This document shows, one piece after another, positions 35,706 through 45,110 of a stretch of 64,000 nt of DNA. A program made the translations under genes and the position numbers. The stretch comes from Flavobacterium sp. CF108 (GTDB lineage: Bacteria; Bacteroidota; Bacteroidia; Flavobacteriales; Flavobacteriaceae). The DNA is taken from contig NZ_FQWW01000005.1 of assembly GCF_900129795.1 (NCBI RefSeq), positions 62,001-126,000 on the forward strand, in the 5' to 3' direction. Position 1 is the first letter of the stretch; each line of letters opens with the position of its first letter. The notes under the pieces are model-generated. The model did not search any database, was not told the origin of the DNA, and saw only the letters and a program-made list of their open reading frames with translations.

Positions 35706-37268
35706 ATGGACATCATAACGATCATTATTTCAGGTATTGTAGGTATTGCGGCAGGTTTTGCAATAGCTAAAATCATCGAGAAAAGCAATATTTCAAACCT
35801 AATCAAAAATGCTAAAAAAGAAGCAGCTTCCATTTTAAAAGATGCTAATTTAGAAGCTGAAAACATAAAAAAAGATAAAATCCTTCAGGCAAAGGAGCGT
35901 TTTATCGAATTAAAATCTGAACACGAACAAGTTATTCTGGCACGTGATAAAAAAGTAGCCGAAGTAGAAAAACGTGTACGTGATAAGGAATCTCAGGTTT
36001 CTAATGAACTTTCTAAAGCTAAAAAAGTAAACGACGATTTTGAAGCTAAAACAGAAGAATACAATAACAAAATTGAAGTTTTAGACAAAAAACAAGCTGA
36101 AGTTGACAAATTACACAAAAGTCAATTACAACAGCTTGAAGTAATTTCAGGGCTTTCTGCAGAAGAGGCAAAAGAGCAATTAGTTGAAGGCTTAAAAGCC
36201 GAAGCTAAAACCAAGGCTATGTCTCACATTCAGGAAACTATTGAAGAGGCTAAACTTACAGCTCAGCAAGAAGCTAAAAAAATCATTATCAACACTATTC
36301 AAAGAGTTGGAACGGAAGAAGCAGTTGAAAACTGTGTTTCTGTTTTCAACATTGAATCTGATGATGTAAAAGGTAGAATTATTGGCCGTGAAGGTCGTAA
36401 TATTAGAGCTCTTGAAGCTGCAACTGGAGTTGAAATTATTGTTGATGATACGCCAGAGGCTATTATCCTTTCTTGTTTTGATCCGGTTCGTAGAGAAATT
36501 GCCCGTTTGTCTTTACACAAATTAGTTACTGACGGACGTATTCACCCTGCAAGAATTGAAGAGGTTGTTGCTAAAACGGCTAAACAAATCGATGACGAAA
36601 TTATCGAAGTTGGTAAACGTACTGTGATCGATTTAGGAATTCACGGTTTACACCCTGAATTGATTAAAGTTGTGGGTAGAATGAAATACCGTTCTTCTTA
36701 CGGACAAAACTTATTACAGCACTCGAGAGAAGTTTCTAAACTTTGTGGTATCATGGCAGCTGAATTAGGCTTAAATGTAAAACTGGCAAAAAGAGCTGGT
36801 TTACTTCACGATATTGGGAAAGTTCCAGATACGGAAAGTGATTTACCACACGCATTATTAGGTATGCAGTGGGCTGAGAAATACGGCGAGAAAGAAGAAG
36901 TTTGTAACGCTATTGGTGCTCACCATGACGAGATTGAAATGAAATCATTGTTATCACCAATCGTTCAGGTTTGTGATGCTATTTCAGGTGCAAGACCAGG
37001 TGCAAGACGTCAGGTTTTAGATTCATACATTCAACGTTTGAAAGATCTTGAAGATGTTGCTTACGGATTTAGCGGTGTAAAAAATGCTTATGCAATTCAG
37101 GCCGGTAGAGAATTACGTGTTATTGTAGAAAGCGAAAAAGTTTCTGATGATAATGCTGCAAATCTATCATTTGAGATTTCGCAAAAAATCCAAACAGAAA
37201 TGACTTATCCAGGTCAGGTAAAAGTTACTGTAATTAGAGAAACAAGAGCGGTTAACATTGCTAAATAA
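35706..37268 (+). CDS. rny: Ribonuclease Y
   Basis: The 520-residue protein has an N-terminal membrane anchor (residues 2-25), a long charged coiled coil (about 30-195), a KH RNA-binding domain ([22 protein letters not shown]) and an HD phosphohydrolase domain ([18 protein letters not shown]). RNase Y is an endoribonuclease that starts mRNA decay at the membrane. All active-site motifs are intact. It follows the 6S-like RNA and is closed by a symmetrical terminator. Confidence 0.95.
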   Translation: MDIITIIISGIVGIAAGFAIAKIIEKSNISNLIKNAKKEAASILKDANLEAENIKKDKILQAKERFIELKSEHEQVILARDKKVAEVEKRVRDKESQVSNELSKAKKVNDDFEAKTEEYNNKIEVLDKKQAEVDKLHKSQLQQLEVISGLSAEEAKEQLVEGLKAEAKTKAMSHIQETIEEAKLTAQQEAKKIIINTIQRVGTEEAVENCVSVFNIESDDVKGRIIGREGRNIRALEAATGVEIIVDDTPEAIILSCFDPVRREIARLSLHKLVTDGRIHPARIEEVVAKTAKQIDDEIIEVGKRTVIDLGIHGLHPELIKVVGRMKYRSSYGQNLLQHSREVSKLCGIMAAELGLNVKLAKRAGLLHDIGKVPDTESDLPHALLGMQWAEKYGEKEEVCNAIGAHHDEIEMKSLLSPIVQVCDAISGARPGARRQVLDSYIQRLKDLEDVAYGFSGVKNAYAIQAGRELRVIVESEKVSDDNAANLSFEISQKIQTEMTYPGQVKVTVIRETRAVNIAK

Positions 37269-37290
37269 TTCTCTTTTATTTATATAAAAT

Positions 37291-37320
37291 TAAAAAGGCT
37301 GTCAAATGACAGCCTTTTTA
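37291..37320 (+). terminator. Bidirectional terminator between rny and the histidine kinase gene
   Basis: The perfect stem AAAAAGGCTGTC / GACAGCCTTTTT with a four-base loop lies between two convergent genes, with T tracts on both strands. Confidence 0.9.
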
Positions 37321-37325
37321 ATTAT

Positions 37326-38846
37326 TTAAAGATCGTTAAAAACAATTTTAAAGCTCGTTCCTACTCCAACTTCACTTTCTACAGAAACTGTTCCTTTCAT
37401 CGCTTCTATTTGATTTCTGGTGATATACAAACCAATTCCGCGTGCTTCGTCATGTTTATGAAACGTTTTATACATTCCGAATAATAATTCACCGTAAACT
37501 TTTAAATCGATTCCTAAACCGTTATCTGTAATTTTTAAAGATTTATACCCTTCAGGTTCGATTCCAAAATCAAATACAATAAGAGGATCCCGATCCGGGT
37601 GTGCATATTTAATAGCATTTGTGGTAAAATTGAGCAAGACACTTTCAAGATAAGCCGGATTAAAATTAATGGTCAAGTATTTCGGAACATTATTTACAAT
37701 CGTAACTTTTTTCTGTTTATCATATCCTTTTATAGCCGAAACTGTTTTCTCTATATATTCACAAAGCTTTAAAGGCTCAACTGCAATATTAATATTGCTC
37801 TGTGTTTTTACAATTTGCGTTAAATTAGAAATCGTCTCATTTAAATCATTTGAAACGGTTCTAAGGTGTTCCAGCATTTCGCCAACAGTTCCTTTATCTC
37901 CATCTTCATCAATAAAATCTAAAATCGATTTTATATTTCCTGCCTGTGTATTTAAATTATGCGAAACAATATGTGAAAAGTTCAACAACCTGCTATTTTG
38001 ATCGCTGTACAATTTCATCGTTCTTAAAAGTTCCAGCTCTTTTTCTTTTTGAAGAGAAATATCCGTATGGGTTCCAATAACGCGTAATGGTTTACCGTTT
38101 TCATCGCGTTTTATTACTTTACCCCTGTCCAGAATCCATTTATAATTACCGCTTGACGTCATTACACGATGGTAATTTTCATAATACGGAATCTTATTAT
38201 CAAAATGCTCTTTAATGTCTGAATAGTATTTTGGGAGATCATCAGGATGCACAATTTTATCCCAACGCTCCGGGTCATCAAAAATATCTGCCGATTCTAA
38301 TTCTAAGATTTTTAATGATAGCGAAGAATAAAAAACATTATTAGTTACCATATCCCAATCCCAAATCCCTACTGTTGATGCTTCAAGTGCAAATTGAAAA
38401 CGTTCTTCAGAAATTCGGAGTTTTTCTTCTTTGTCTTTTAAATCAGTAATATCAGAAATATGTCCAAAAAAACTAACTTTTCCATCAGGAGATAATTCTG
38501 TTTTTGCAGAAACCTTAAACCATCGCAGTCCTTTTTTCGGTAAAACAGATCTGAACTCTAATTTCCAAGGCACAATTTCTTTACGCGCTTTTACCAGGGA
38601 CTGAAAAAAAATTTCTCTGTCCTGTTCAAAAACCCGTTCGTAAATAATATCCTTAGTATCGTCTGTAAATTCTTTGAAGGAAAGTTCGAAAATCTCATCA
38701 ACTGATTTGCTGACAAGGGGAAAAGTATAATGATTATTAGGATCTATAACAAATTGGAAAAGCAAATCTGGCATTTCGGCAAATAATTTTCTGTAAAAAT
38801 TATTTACTTCCAGGCAGTCTTCATTACTGTATAAGTCAAAAATCAT
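37326..38846 (-). CDS. PAS-domain sensor histidine kinase (orphan, soluble)
   Basis: The 506-residue protein has no membrane helices. It contains two PAS/PAC units (about residues 20-135, and 145-270 starting RFQFALEASTVGIWDWDMVTNNVFY), then an H-box with phosphoacceptor His in FSHIVSHNLNTQAGN. The C-terminal ATPase domain has the N-box NFTTNAIKYA, the G1 motif DNGLGIDL and the G2 motif ARGIGLYI. It would sense a cytoplasmic signal. No response regulator is adjacent, so the partner is encoded elsewhere. Confidence 0.9.
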   Translation of the reverse strand: MIFDLYSNEDCLEVNNFYRKLFAEMPDLLFQFVIDPNNHYTFPLVSKSVDEIFELSFKEFTDDTKDIIYERVFEQDREIFFQSLVKARKEIVPWKLEFRSVLPKKGLRWFKVSAKTELSPDGKVSFFGHISDITDLKDKEEKLRISEERFQFALEASTVGIWDWDMVTNNVFYSSLSLKILELESADIFDDPERWDKIVHPDDLPKYYSDIKEHFDNKIPYYENYHRVMTSSGNYKWILDRGKVIKRDENGKPLRVIGTHTDISLQKEKELELLRTMKLYSDQNSRLLNFSHIVSHNLNTQAGNIKSILDFIDEDGDKGTVGEMLEHLRTVSNDLNETISNLTQIVKTQSNINIAVEPLKLCEYIEKTVSAIKGYDKQKKVTIVNNVPKYLTINFNPAYLESVLLNFTTNAIKYAHPDRDPLIVFDFGIEPEGYKSLKITDNGLGIDLKVYGELLFGMYKTFHKHDEARGIGLYITRNQIEAMKGTVSVESEVGVGTSFKIVFNDL

Positions 38847-38989
38847 ATATCGCTATTTAAGTAAATAATTATCTTATTGGATCTGGGTTAAAAAAATCCT
38901 CAAAATCCTTTTAATTTACTTCCTTTGAATACAAATGTGATACCAAGTTATAACTTTTGACGTAAAAAAACCAGACTCTTTCCAAAAAA

Positions 38990-39886
38990 TTACTTCCGCG
39001 GATGATACGAATGCATTACTTCTGTAAGGAAACTTCTGTCCAGATGCACATAAATTTCTGTTGTTGTAATAGATTCATGTCCCAGCATTAATTGTATAGA
39101 TCTTAAATCGGCGCCGTTTTCCAGTAAATGTGTTGCAAAAGAATGACGTAAAGTATGCGGGCTTATATTTTTATTTAAACCAATTTTTACTGCCAAATCT
39201 TTTATAATAGTAAAAATCATGGCGCGGGTTAATTGATTTCCTCTGCGGTTTAGAAACAAAGTATCTTCACAGCCTTTTTTAATATTGAGATGTACCCTAA
39301 TCTCGTCCTGATAGATTTCAATATATTTTTTAGTTAATTTTCCAATGGGCACAAAACGCTCTTTATTTCCTTTTCCGGTAATTTTTATAAAACCTTCATC
39401 AAAAAACAAATCTGATATTTTAAGTGAAACCAGCTCAGAAACCCGAAGTCCGCAGCCATACAATGTTTCTAAAATGGCACGATTTCGTTCCCCTTCATTA
39501 CTGCTTAAATCAATAGCAGCGATAAGCGCATCAATATCTTTGATCGATAATGTATCAGGAAGTTTTCGTCCGGTTTTTGGGCTTTCGATTAATTCGAGCG
39601 GGCTGTCATTTCGATAATCTTCAAAAACCAGATAATTAAAAAAACTTTTCAAACCAGAAATAATCCTCGCCTGCGAACGTGGATTTACTTCTTTTGAAAC
39701 TGAATATATAAACTGCTGAACGGTTTCATCCGTAATTTTTATAGGCGAAACATCAATTTGATTGGTTTCTAAAAAAAGACATAACCGCTCAATATCAAAG
39801 CTGTAGTTTTCAATTGTATTTTTAGACAAACCTCTTTCTATTCGCAGATACGATTGATAGTCTTTTATATAATTGTTCCATTTCAT
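38990..39886 (-). CDS. xerD: Tyrosine recombinase XerD
   Basis: The 298-residue protein is the usual length. It has the N-terminal SAM-like DNA-binding domain (YIKDYQSYLRIERGLSKNTI) and the catalytic set: Arg in GLRVSELVSL, Lys in GKGNKERFVPI, HxxR in SPHTLRHSFATH, His in LGHESITTT, and Tyr in EIYVHLD. With XerC it resolves chromosome dimers at dif. I start at the MKW codon; an in-frame ATG six codons earlier adds only MFYFVN. There is no adjacent integrated element to suggest a mobile integrase role. Confidence 0.92.
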   Translation of the reverse strand: MKWNNYIKDYQSYLRIERGLSKNTIENYSFDIERLCLFLETNQIDVSPIKITDETVQQFIYSVSKEVNPRSQARIISGLKSFFNYLVFEDYRNDSPLELIESPKTGRKLPDTLSIKDIDALIAAIDLSSNEGERNRAILETLYGCGLRVSELVSLKISDLFFDEGFIKITGKGNKERFVPIGKLTKKYIEIYQDEIRVHLNIKKGCEDTLFLNRRGNQLTRAMIFTIIKDLAVKIGLNKNISPHTLRHSFATHLLENGADLRSIQLMLGHESITTTEIYVHLDRSFLTEVMHSYHPRK

Positions 39887-39914
39887 ATTTACAAAGTAAA
39901 ACATTTTTGGGCAT

Positions 39915-39946
39915 AAAAAAACCTTCCATTTCCGGAAGGTTTTTTA
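39915..39946 (-). terminator. Terminator after the beta-barrel protein gene
   Basis: AAACCTTCC / GGAAGGTTT with a six-base loop and T tracts on both sides, about 20 bases past the stop of the leftward gene at 39966. Confidence 0.8.
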
Positions 39947-39965
39947 AATATTTTTAAAATTCAGA

Positions 39966-40541
39966 TTAGAATTTATATGCAGCTGTTAAAGCTAAAACGC
40001 TATTTTTTGGGCTATCAATATAGTCATCGATATCATCTGTATCATAATCTCCAACATTCGATAAACCAACTGTATAACGTATACCAACAGAAAAATTATC
40101 TGTAAAATTATACCCTGCCCCGAAGTTAAAACCTAAATCAGTAGATTTATAAGCGCCTTTTACATCATTACCATCTCTTTTAGCAGAAACTAAAAATCCT
40201 ATTTGCGGACCTCCTTCAACAGTAAATTGTTTTGTAATATAAAATTTTGCCAATACTGGAATATTAATATAATTCAATTTATAATCAATATCATTATTAC
40301 TTCCAATAGCATCAAACGATGCACCTTGTGTAGAAAATAAAAGCTCTGGCTGAATCGATAATCTTTCAATAACTTTTATTTCTGCAAAACCGCCAACCTG
40401 AAAACCTATTAATGCATTTGAGTCATTATCTCCACTAAAACTTGTGATATTAAGACCTCCTTTTACTCCAAATCTAGTTTGCTGTGCATTAGTAAATCCA
40501 AATGCAAGAATAGCAATTGCTGATAAAATAATTTTTCTCAT
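39966..40541 (-). CDS. Small outer-membrane beta-barrel protein (porin family)
   Basis: The 191-residue protein has a signal peptide (cleavage near GFTNAQ, residue 19). It then shows an eight-strand-like barrel: TRFGVKGGLNITSF, VGGFAEIKVIERLSIQPELL, FTVEGGPQIGFLVSAK, and the C-terminal VLALTAAYKF with terminal Phe. The PorT/OMP_b-brl family has structural or unknown roles. It is a paralogue of the divergent gene at 41103 (shared SIQPELLFSTQGA), with which it shares the intergenic region. Confidence 0.85.
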   Translation of the reverse strand: MRKIILSAIAILAFGFTNAQQTRFGVKGGLNITSFSGDNDSNALIGFQVGGFAEIKVIERLSIQPELLFSTQGASFDAIGSNNDIDYKLNYINIPVLAKFYITKQFTVEGGPQIGFLVSAKRDGNDVKGAYKSTDLGFNFGAGYNFTDNFSVGIRYTVGLSNVGDYDTDDIDDYIDSPKNSVLALTAAYKF

Positions 40542-41102
40542 CTTATTTATTTTGGTTAAAATTAATAATCAAATATAAAAAAATTCTTCACAAAAACTAA
40601 TTTGGAATTTAACAAAAAAAATAGTAATAAGCATACAAATTGTTAACTGAAGGTCAATTTGCCTTTAAATGAAAAGAAAAAAGAGCACAAATTATTTAAG
40701 TGAAAATCAATGTCCTTTTAAAAAAATAAAAAAGGCCCCTCAAAGTAGACTGCCCCCAAAAAGTTAGACACTATTTGGGGGCAGTTCAAAGATGAAGAAG
40801 CCTTTTTTAAAAACTAGCCAAAATATTGTTTATCATTTTTCCAGACATTAAAACCAAGATTATACTTACTAAAAAGTAACCCTAAAAGTAATTAAAGTAT
40901 TAAAATAAGGCAAAATGGATTTCCGAATAACCTATTAATTTTCAGTTCATTTGTACAAACAACAATAGTTTAAATAGAGGAAAGTTGAAAAAATGTGAGA
41001 ATTTTAATAAATTTATATTCCTGTATATAAAACAATAAAATCAAAATAATGTAGTTTTGAACTATAGAATAACATTTAAATACCAAACTAAAAACATTTT
41101 TT
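40542..41102. other. Divergent intergenic region containing a miniature IS-like element
   Basis: The 561 bases hold a leftward -7 box (CAAATATA at 40570-40577, reading TATATTTG on the minus strand), a rightward -7 box TAGTTTTG (41052-41059), and the palindromic element described at 40746-40785. I see no gene. Confidence 0.6.
40746..40785. mobile_element. Miniature inverted-repeat element, IS3-like ends
   Basis: ACTGCCCCCAAA (40749-40760) and TTTGGGGGCAGT (40774-40785) form a perfect 12-bp inverted repeat around a 13-base loop containing AAGTTAGACA, which resembles IS3-family ends. Six-base direct repeats TCAAAG flank the element (40740-40745 and 40786-40791), as a target duplication would. 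An outer stem AAAAAAGGC / GCCTTTTTT (40728-40736, 40800-40808) suggests insertion into a former terminator. Confidence 0.5.
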
Positions 41103-41666
41103 ATGAAGAAAATACTTTTAGCAGCTGTATTGTTCATTGCAACAACAGCTACAATCCAGGCACAATTATTACAAATTGGGGTTAAAGCGGGGGTAAACTT
41201 TGCAAGCCAAACCGGAGATGCATTTCCAGAGCAAAATTTTAACAAAGATGGAATAACCAGCTTCCATGCAGGTCTAGTTGCAGAAATTAAATTATTAGAG
41301 AAATTCTCAATTCAGCCAGAGCTTTTGTATTCTACACAAGGAGCAACTTATAAATTTGCCGATGCTCAAGAAGATTTTAAAAATGAATTAGCTTATTTAT
41401 CAGTTCCTGTAATGGCTAAAATCTATATGACAAAATCATTAAGTTTAGAGGTTGGACCACAGGCTTCGTTTTTATTAAGCCAAAAAGATGATGTAAGATT
41501 TGATGATGCCAGTACATTTGATTTTGCAGTAAACGCAGGTTTAGGTCTAAAAATAACTAAAAATATTTTCATACAAGGTCGTTATAGTTTAGGACTTACT
41601 GAAGCTTCAAAAAATGCTGACGTTAAAAACTCAACTGTTCAAGTATCTGCAGGATTCTTGTTCTAG
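41103..41666 (+). CDS. Small outer-membrane beta-barrel protein (porin family)
   Basis: The 187-residue protein has a signal peptide (cleavage near TIQAQ, residue 20). The barrel strands are VGVKAGVNFAS-like (QIGVKAGVNFASQTG), LVAEIKLLEKFSIQPELLYSTQGA, LSLEVGPQASFLLS, and the terminal VQVSAGFLF with Phe last. It is a paralogue of the leftward gene at 39966; the pair faces away from a shared intergenic region. Its function is unknown beyond outer-membrane location. Confidence 0.85.
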   Translation: MKKILLAAVLFIATTATIQAQLLQIGVKAGVNFASQTGDAFPEQNFNKDGITSFHAGLVAEIKLLEKFSIQPELLYSTQGATYKFADAQEDFKNELAYLSVPVMAKIYMTKSLSLEVGPQASFLLSQKDDVRFDDASTFDFAVNAGLGLKITKNIFIQGRYSLGLTEASKNADVKNSTVQVSAGFLF

Positions 41667-41686
41667 AAAATATCACATACTTTAAT

Positions 41687-41719
41687 AAAAACCGGTCTAT
41701 TAATTAGATCGGTTTTTTT
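41687..41719 (+). terminator. Terminator of the rightward beta-barrel gene
   Basis: AAAACCGGTCTA / TAGATCGGTTTT with one G-U pair and a seven-T tail. Confidence 0.8.
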
Positions 41720-41791
41720 ATTTTTACAGAATTCAATTGCAATTGCAAAAATCAATAGCAATATCAATATTTCAATAAATAATTTTAAACT

Positions 41792-42205
41792 ATGAAAATC
41801 TGCATTATCAACGGACCAAATTTGAATCTTTTAGGAAAACGTGAACCTGAAGTTTACGGAAGTCAGACTTTTGAAGATTACTTTGAAACGTTGAAACAAA
41901 AATTTCCAAACATTGAGCTTTCTTATTACCAAAGTAATATTGAAGGAGAATTGATTGGAAAAATTCAGGATGTTGGTTTTTCATTTGACGGAATTATTTT
42001 AAATGCTGGCGCTTATACTCATACTTCTATAGGTTTGGGCGACGCTATAAAAGCAGTTACAACTCCAGTTATCGAAGTACATATTTCGAATACTTATGCC
42101 CGCGAAAGTTTTAGACATCAGTCCTATTTGTCTGGAAATGCAAAAGGTGTTATTTTAGGATTTGGATTAAAAAGTTACGAACTGGCGATTCAGTCTTTTT
42201 TATAA
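41792..42205 (+). CDS. aroQ: 3-dehydroquinate dehydratase, type II
   Basis: The 137-residue protein catalyses the third shikimate-pathway step, dehydroquinate to dehydroshikimate. It matches the dodecameric type II family throughout: INGPNLNLLGKREPEVYG with the catalytic Arg/Tyr lid, YQSNIEGELIGKI, the active-site Asn and His in LNAGAYTHTS, and VHISNTYARESFRHQS. The length is normal. It is a single gene; other aro genes are not in the window. Confidence 0.95.
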   Translation: MKICIINGPNLNLLGKREPEVYGSQTFEDYFETLKQKFPNIELSYYQSNIEGELIGKIQDVGFSFDGIILNAGAYTHTSIGLGDAIKAVTTPVIEVHISNTYARESFRHQSYLSGNAKGVILGFGLKSYELAIQSFL

Positions 42206-42214
42206 AAACTTTAT

Positions 42215-42290
42215 ACGAATGTCACCCTGAGCGAAGTCGAAGGGCTTATAGTGTGTGAGGGGCTTCGACTTCGCTCAGCCTGACAAACGA
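42215..42290. repeat. Pair of opposed GAGCGAAGTCGAAGG elements
   Basis: GTCACCCTGAGCGAAGTCG and, 25 bases on, CTTCGACTTCGCTCAGCC face each other and form a hairpin after aroQ. They are the same dispersed family as in the 302-bp array. Confidence 0.75.
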
Positions 42291-42349
42291 CTTTGATTTT
42301 CCTGATTACAATTTAACAAATTATTAATAAGCTCATTTTCAACTTCTTT

Positions 42350-42357
42350 TATTTTTG
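42350..42357 (+). promoter_or_regulatory. -7 box of the DUF5686-like gene
   Basis: TATTTTTG fits the consensus and overlaps the upstream GTG codon at 42357, which therefore cannot be the translation start. The transcript would begin about 12 bases before the ATG at 42375. Confidence 0.5.
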
Positions 42358-42374
42358 TGAGAGAAACCACTTTC

Positions 42375-44864
42375 ATGAAAAACTTTATTTTATTCGCCTT
42401 TTTATTTTTTTCGCTTTCCAATTTTGCCCAAATCAAAGGAACCATAACCGATGAGAAAGGGAATCCACTGCCGTTTGTTTCTATTTTTGAAGAGAATACC
42501 TATCGCGGAACAACTTCAAACGAACAAGGACAATATCAATTGCAGGTAAAAGAAATTGGTAAAAACAGAATCGTTTTTCAATATCTGGGATTTAAGACTC
42601 AGAAAATAACCGTTTCTGCAGATTCAAAAATAGTAACTCTAGATGTAAAAATGCAGGAAGAAAGTTTTGCATTAAACGAAGTTGTTATTGATGCAAAAAA
42701 CAATCCTGCGAATGCCATCATTAAAAACGCGATTGCAAACAGAAAAGAAAACTCTGAAAAAACGGCTCGCTTTACTGCCGATTTTTATTCGAAAGGAATC
42801 TTAAAAGTAAAAGATCTTCCGAAGAAAATATTAGGTCAAAAAGTAGATCTTGGCCCGGATTTATCTTCTAATTTAGATTCAACCGGAACGGGAATTTTAT
42901 ATTTATCCGAAACCATTTCGAAAGTTTCCTATCAAAAACCAGATAAATTAAAGGAGACTATAATTGCTTCTAAAATCTCTGGAAACAATAAAGGTTTCAG
43001 CTATAATACTGCCGCTTTATCAACTTATGATTTCTATGATAATACATTAGAATTTGATGTAAACCTCATCTCTCCTATTGCTAATAATGCTTTCAGTTAT
43101 TATAAATACAAACTGGAAGGAAGTTTTTATGATGATAATAAACAGCAGATTTACAAAATTAAAGTAATTCCAAAACGAGATAAAGAACCTGTTTTTGAAG
43201 GCTACATTTACATTGTCGATGACAGTTTTGCCATTTATGCCGTTGATTTCGACATTAAAGGTTATCGAATGAAAAATGAATTTACTGAAGTGATGAATTT
43301 AAAACAAAGCTTTAGTTACAATGCAAAAAACAAAATCTGGTCAAAAAATGCACAAACGCTTTCGTTTAATGCGGGTGGCCTTGGAATAAAATTTTCGGGT
43401 CAGTTTAATTATGTTTATTCCAATTATGAATTTCCGGAATCGTTTGCTAAAAAAACTTTTGGAAACGAAATCGTAGCTTTTGATTTAAATGCCAATAAAA
43501 AAGACGATTCGTTTTGGAATGAAATTCGTCCGATTCCGTTAACCCTAGAAGAAAGTACCGATTATACCAAAAAAGACAGTTTACAGGTTATCAGAAAGTC
43601 TAAAAAATATACCGATTCTATTGATGCAAAAGATAATAAGTTTAAGGTTTTAGATATTCTTGGCGGTTACGATTATAAAAATACGTTTAAGAAATACTCT
43701 TTTAAATTTGACGGTTTACTAAGTCCAACTTCTTTGAGTTTTAATACGGTTCAGGGTTTTAATTTGGGAACCGGATTTTCGTTTAAAAAATGGAATGAAG
43801 AAAATGGAAAAAGCACTTCAATAAGTACAGATTTCAATTATGGTTTTTCTGACGAATGTCTTCGCGTTATTGGTGAATTCAGCCACCGATTTAACACTAT
43901 AAATTACGCAACAATTTCGGCTTCCGGTGGAACAAAAACTGCACAGTTTAATAGTACTGAACCTATTAGCAAATTAATCAATTCTGTAAGTTCGTTGTTC
44001 TTTAAAGATAATTATATGAAGTTGTATAATTTGGAATTTGCTCAAATTAATTATGCACAAGATGTTGCAAACGGACTAAATTTAAACGCAAGAATAGCTT
44101 ACGAACAAAGAAAGCCTCTTTTTAACACTACCGATTATTCGTTCTTTAAAAGAGATGATATTTATTCATCAAATAATCCGCTGGCGCCGAATGATTTCAA
44201 TACGCCTGCTTTTGATGAACATCATTTAATGAAAGCTAATTTGACTGCCAGAATTAATTTTGGAAACAAATACATTTCAAGACCAGACGGAAGGTATAAT
44301 TTTAAAGATGAAAAATATCCAACTGTATTTTTAGCTTTTGAAAAGGCATTTGCTGCAAGTGAAAAAAAATATGAATTTGAAAGAATCGGCGCTGCTGTTC
44401 AATATGATTTATCATTGAATAACAAAGGTATTTTAGGAATGAATTTTAGAGCGGGTAAATTCTTTAATGCCGAAAATATTTCTTTTATAGATTACAGACA
44501 TTTTAACGGAAACCAAACTCACATTGGCACCAGCGATCGTTATTTGAATGTTTTCAATTTAATGCCGTATTATGACAATAGTACAAACGATAGTTATTTT
44601 GAAATGCATTTAGAACATAACGATATGGGATTTGTAACGAATAAAATTCCGCTTTTGAATCTTTTAAAATCAACAATGAATCTTGGTTTTCATTCGCTGG
44701 CAATTCCAGATCGTAAACCGTATACTGAATTTACAGTTGGTTTAGATAATCTAGGTTTCGGAAAATTTAAATTATTCAGGGTTGATTATGTGCACTCTTA
44801 CCAAGGCGGAATTCAGCAAAATGGTGTTGTGTTTGGGTTGAAGATTTTGAATGTTCTTAATTAA
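42375..44864 (+). CDS. DUF5686-like outer-membrane protein with carboxypeptidase-regulatory domain
   Basis: From the ATG at 42375 the protein has 829 residues with a signal peptide (MKNFILFAFLFFSLSNFAQ). A carboxypeptidase-regulatory-like Ig domain follows (IKGTITDEKGNPLPFVSIFE, to about residue 105), then a long region and a C-terminal beta-rich portion with barrel-like strands (LNMNFR-type GILGMNFRAGKFFN, ending GVVFGLKILNVLN). This is the DUF5686 family of Bacteroidota outer-membrane proteins, with no assigned substrate. No TonB box or plug domain is seen, so it is not a classical TonB receptor. It is a single-gene unit. Confidence 0.8.
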   Translation: MKNFILFAFLFFSLSNFAQIKGTITDEKGNPLPFVSIFEENTYRGTTSNEQGQYQLQVKEIGKNRIVFQYLGFKTQKITVSADSKIVTLDVKMQEESFALNEVVIDAKNNPANAIIKNAIANRKENSEKTARFTADFYSKGILKVKDLPKKILGQKVDLGPDLSSNLDSTGTGILYLSETISKVSYQKPDKLKETIIASKISGNNKGFSYNTAALSTYDFYDNTLEFDVNLISPIANNAFSYYKYKLEGSFYDDNKQQIYKIKVIPKRDKEPVFEGYIYIVDDSFAIYAVDFDIKGYRMKNEFTEVMNLKQSFSYNAKNKIWSKNAQTLSFNAGGLGIKFSGQFNYVYSNYEFPESFAKKTFGNEIVAFDLNANKKDDSFWNEIRPIPLTLEESTDYTKKDSLQVIRKSKKYTDSIDAKDNKFKVLDILGGYDYKNTFKKYSFKFDGLLSPTSLSFNTVQGFNLGTGFSFKKWNEENGKSTSISTDFNYGFSDECLRVIGEFSHRFNTINYATISASGGTKTAQFNSTEPISKLINSVSSLFFKDNYMKLYNLEFAQINYAQDVANGLNLNARIAYEQRKPLFNTTDYSFFKRDDIYSSNNPLAPNDFNTPAFDEHHLMKANLTARINFGNKYISRPDGRYNFKDEKYPTVFLAFEKAFAASEKKYEFERIGAAVQYDLSLNNKGILGMNFRAGKFFNAENISFIDYRHFNGNQTHIGTSDRYLNVFNLMPYYDNSTNDSYFEMHLEHNDMGFVTNKIPLLNLLKSTMNLGFHSLAIPDRKPYTEFTVGLDNLGFGKFKLFRVDYVHSYQGGIQQNGVVFGLKILNVLN

Positions 44865-44934
44865 GGTGCTAAGGCTCTGAGATGCTAAGATTCTAAGTTT
44901 TTTTCTTTTGAATTATAACATCTTAAATAATAAA

Positions 44935-44995
44935 AAAATCCGCTTATCTGCAATCTTGTTTCTCGCAGATTTGGCAGATAAAGCGGATTTTTATT
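44935..44995. terminator. Bidirectional terminator hairpin between convergent genes
   Basis: AATCCGCTTATCTGC pairs with GCAGATAAAGCGGATT (one bulge) with A/T tracts on both sides. It lies inside a larger inverted repeat (44865-44900 with 45068-45115). Confidence 0.7.
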
Positions 44996-45110
44996 TGAAA
45001 CTTGATAAACTTTGAAGGGCTTCGACTTCGCTCAGCCTGACAAAAAAATTAGATCCTACTAAAAGAAAACTTAGAATCTTAGCATCTCAGAACCTTAGTA
45101 ACTTAGAATC

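Noticed and set aside
38990..39886. XerD as the integrase of a mobile element
   Set aside because: The protein matches housekeeping XerD in length and motifs, and no attachment repeats or cargo surround it.
40970..41245. 91-codon leftward frame overlapping the beta-barrel gene
   Set aside because: It is antisense to a signal peptide-bearing family member and has no promoter.
42357..42374. GTG start for the DUF5686-like gene
   Set aside because: The GTG overlaps the -7 box; the ATG at 42375 begins directly with a proper signal peptide.
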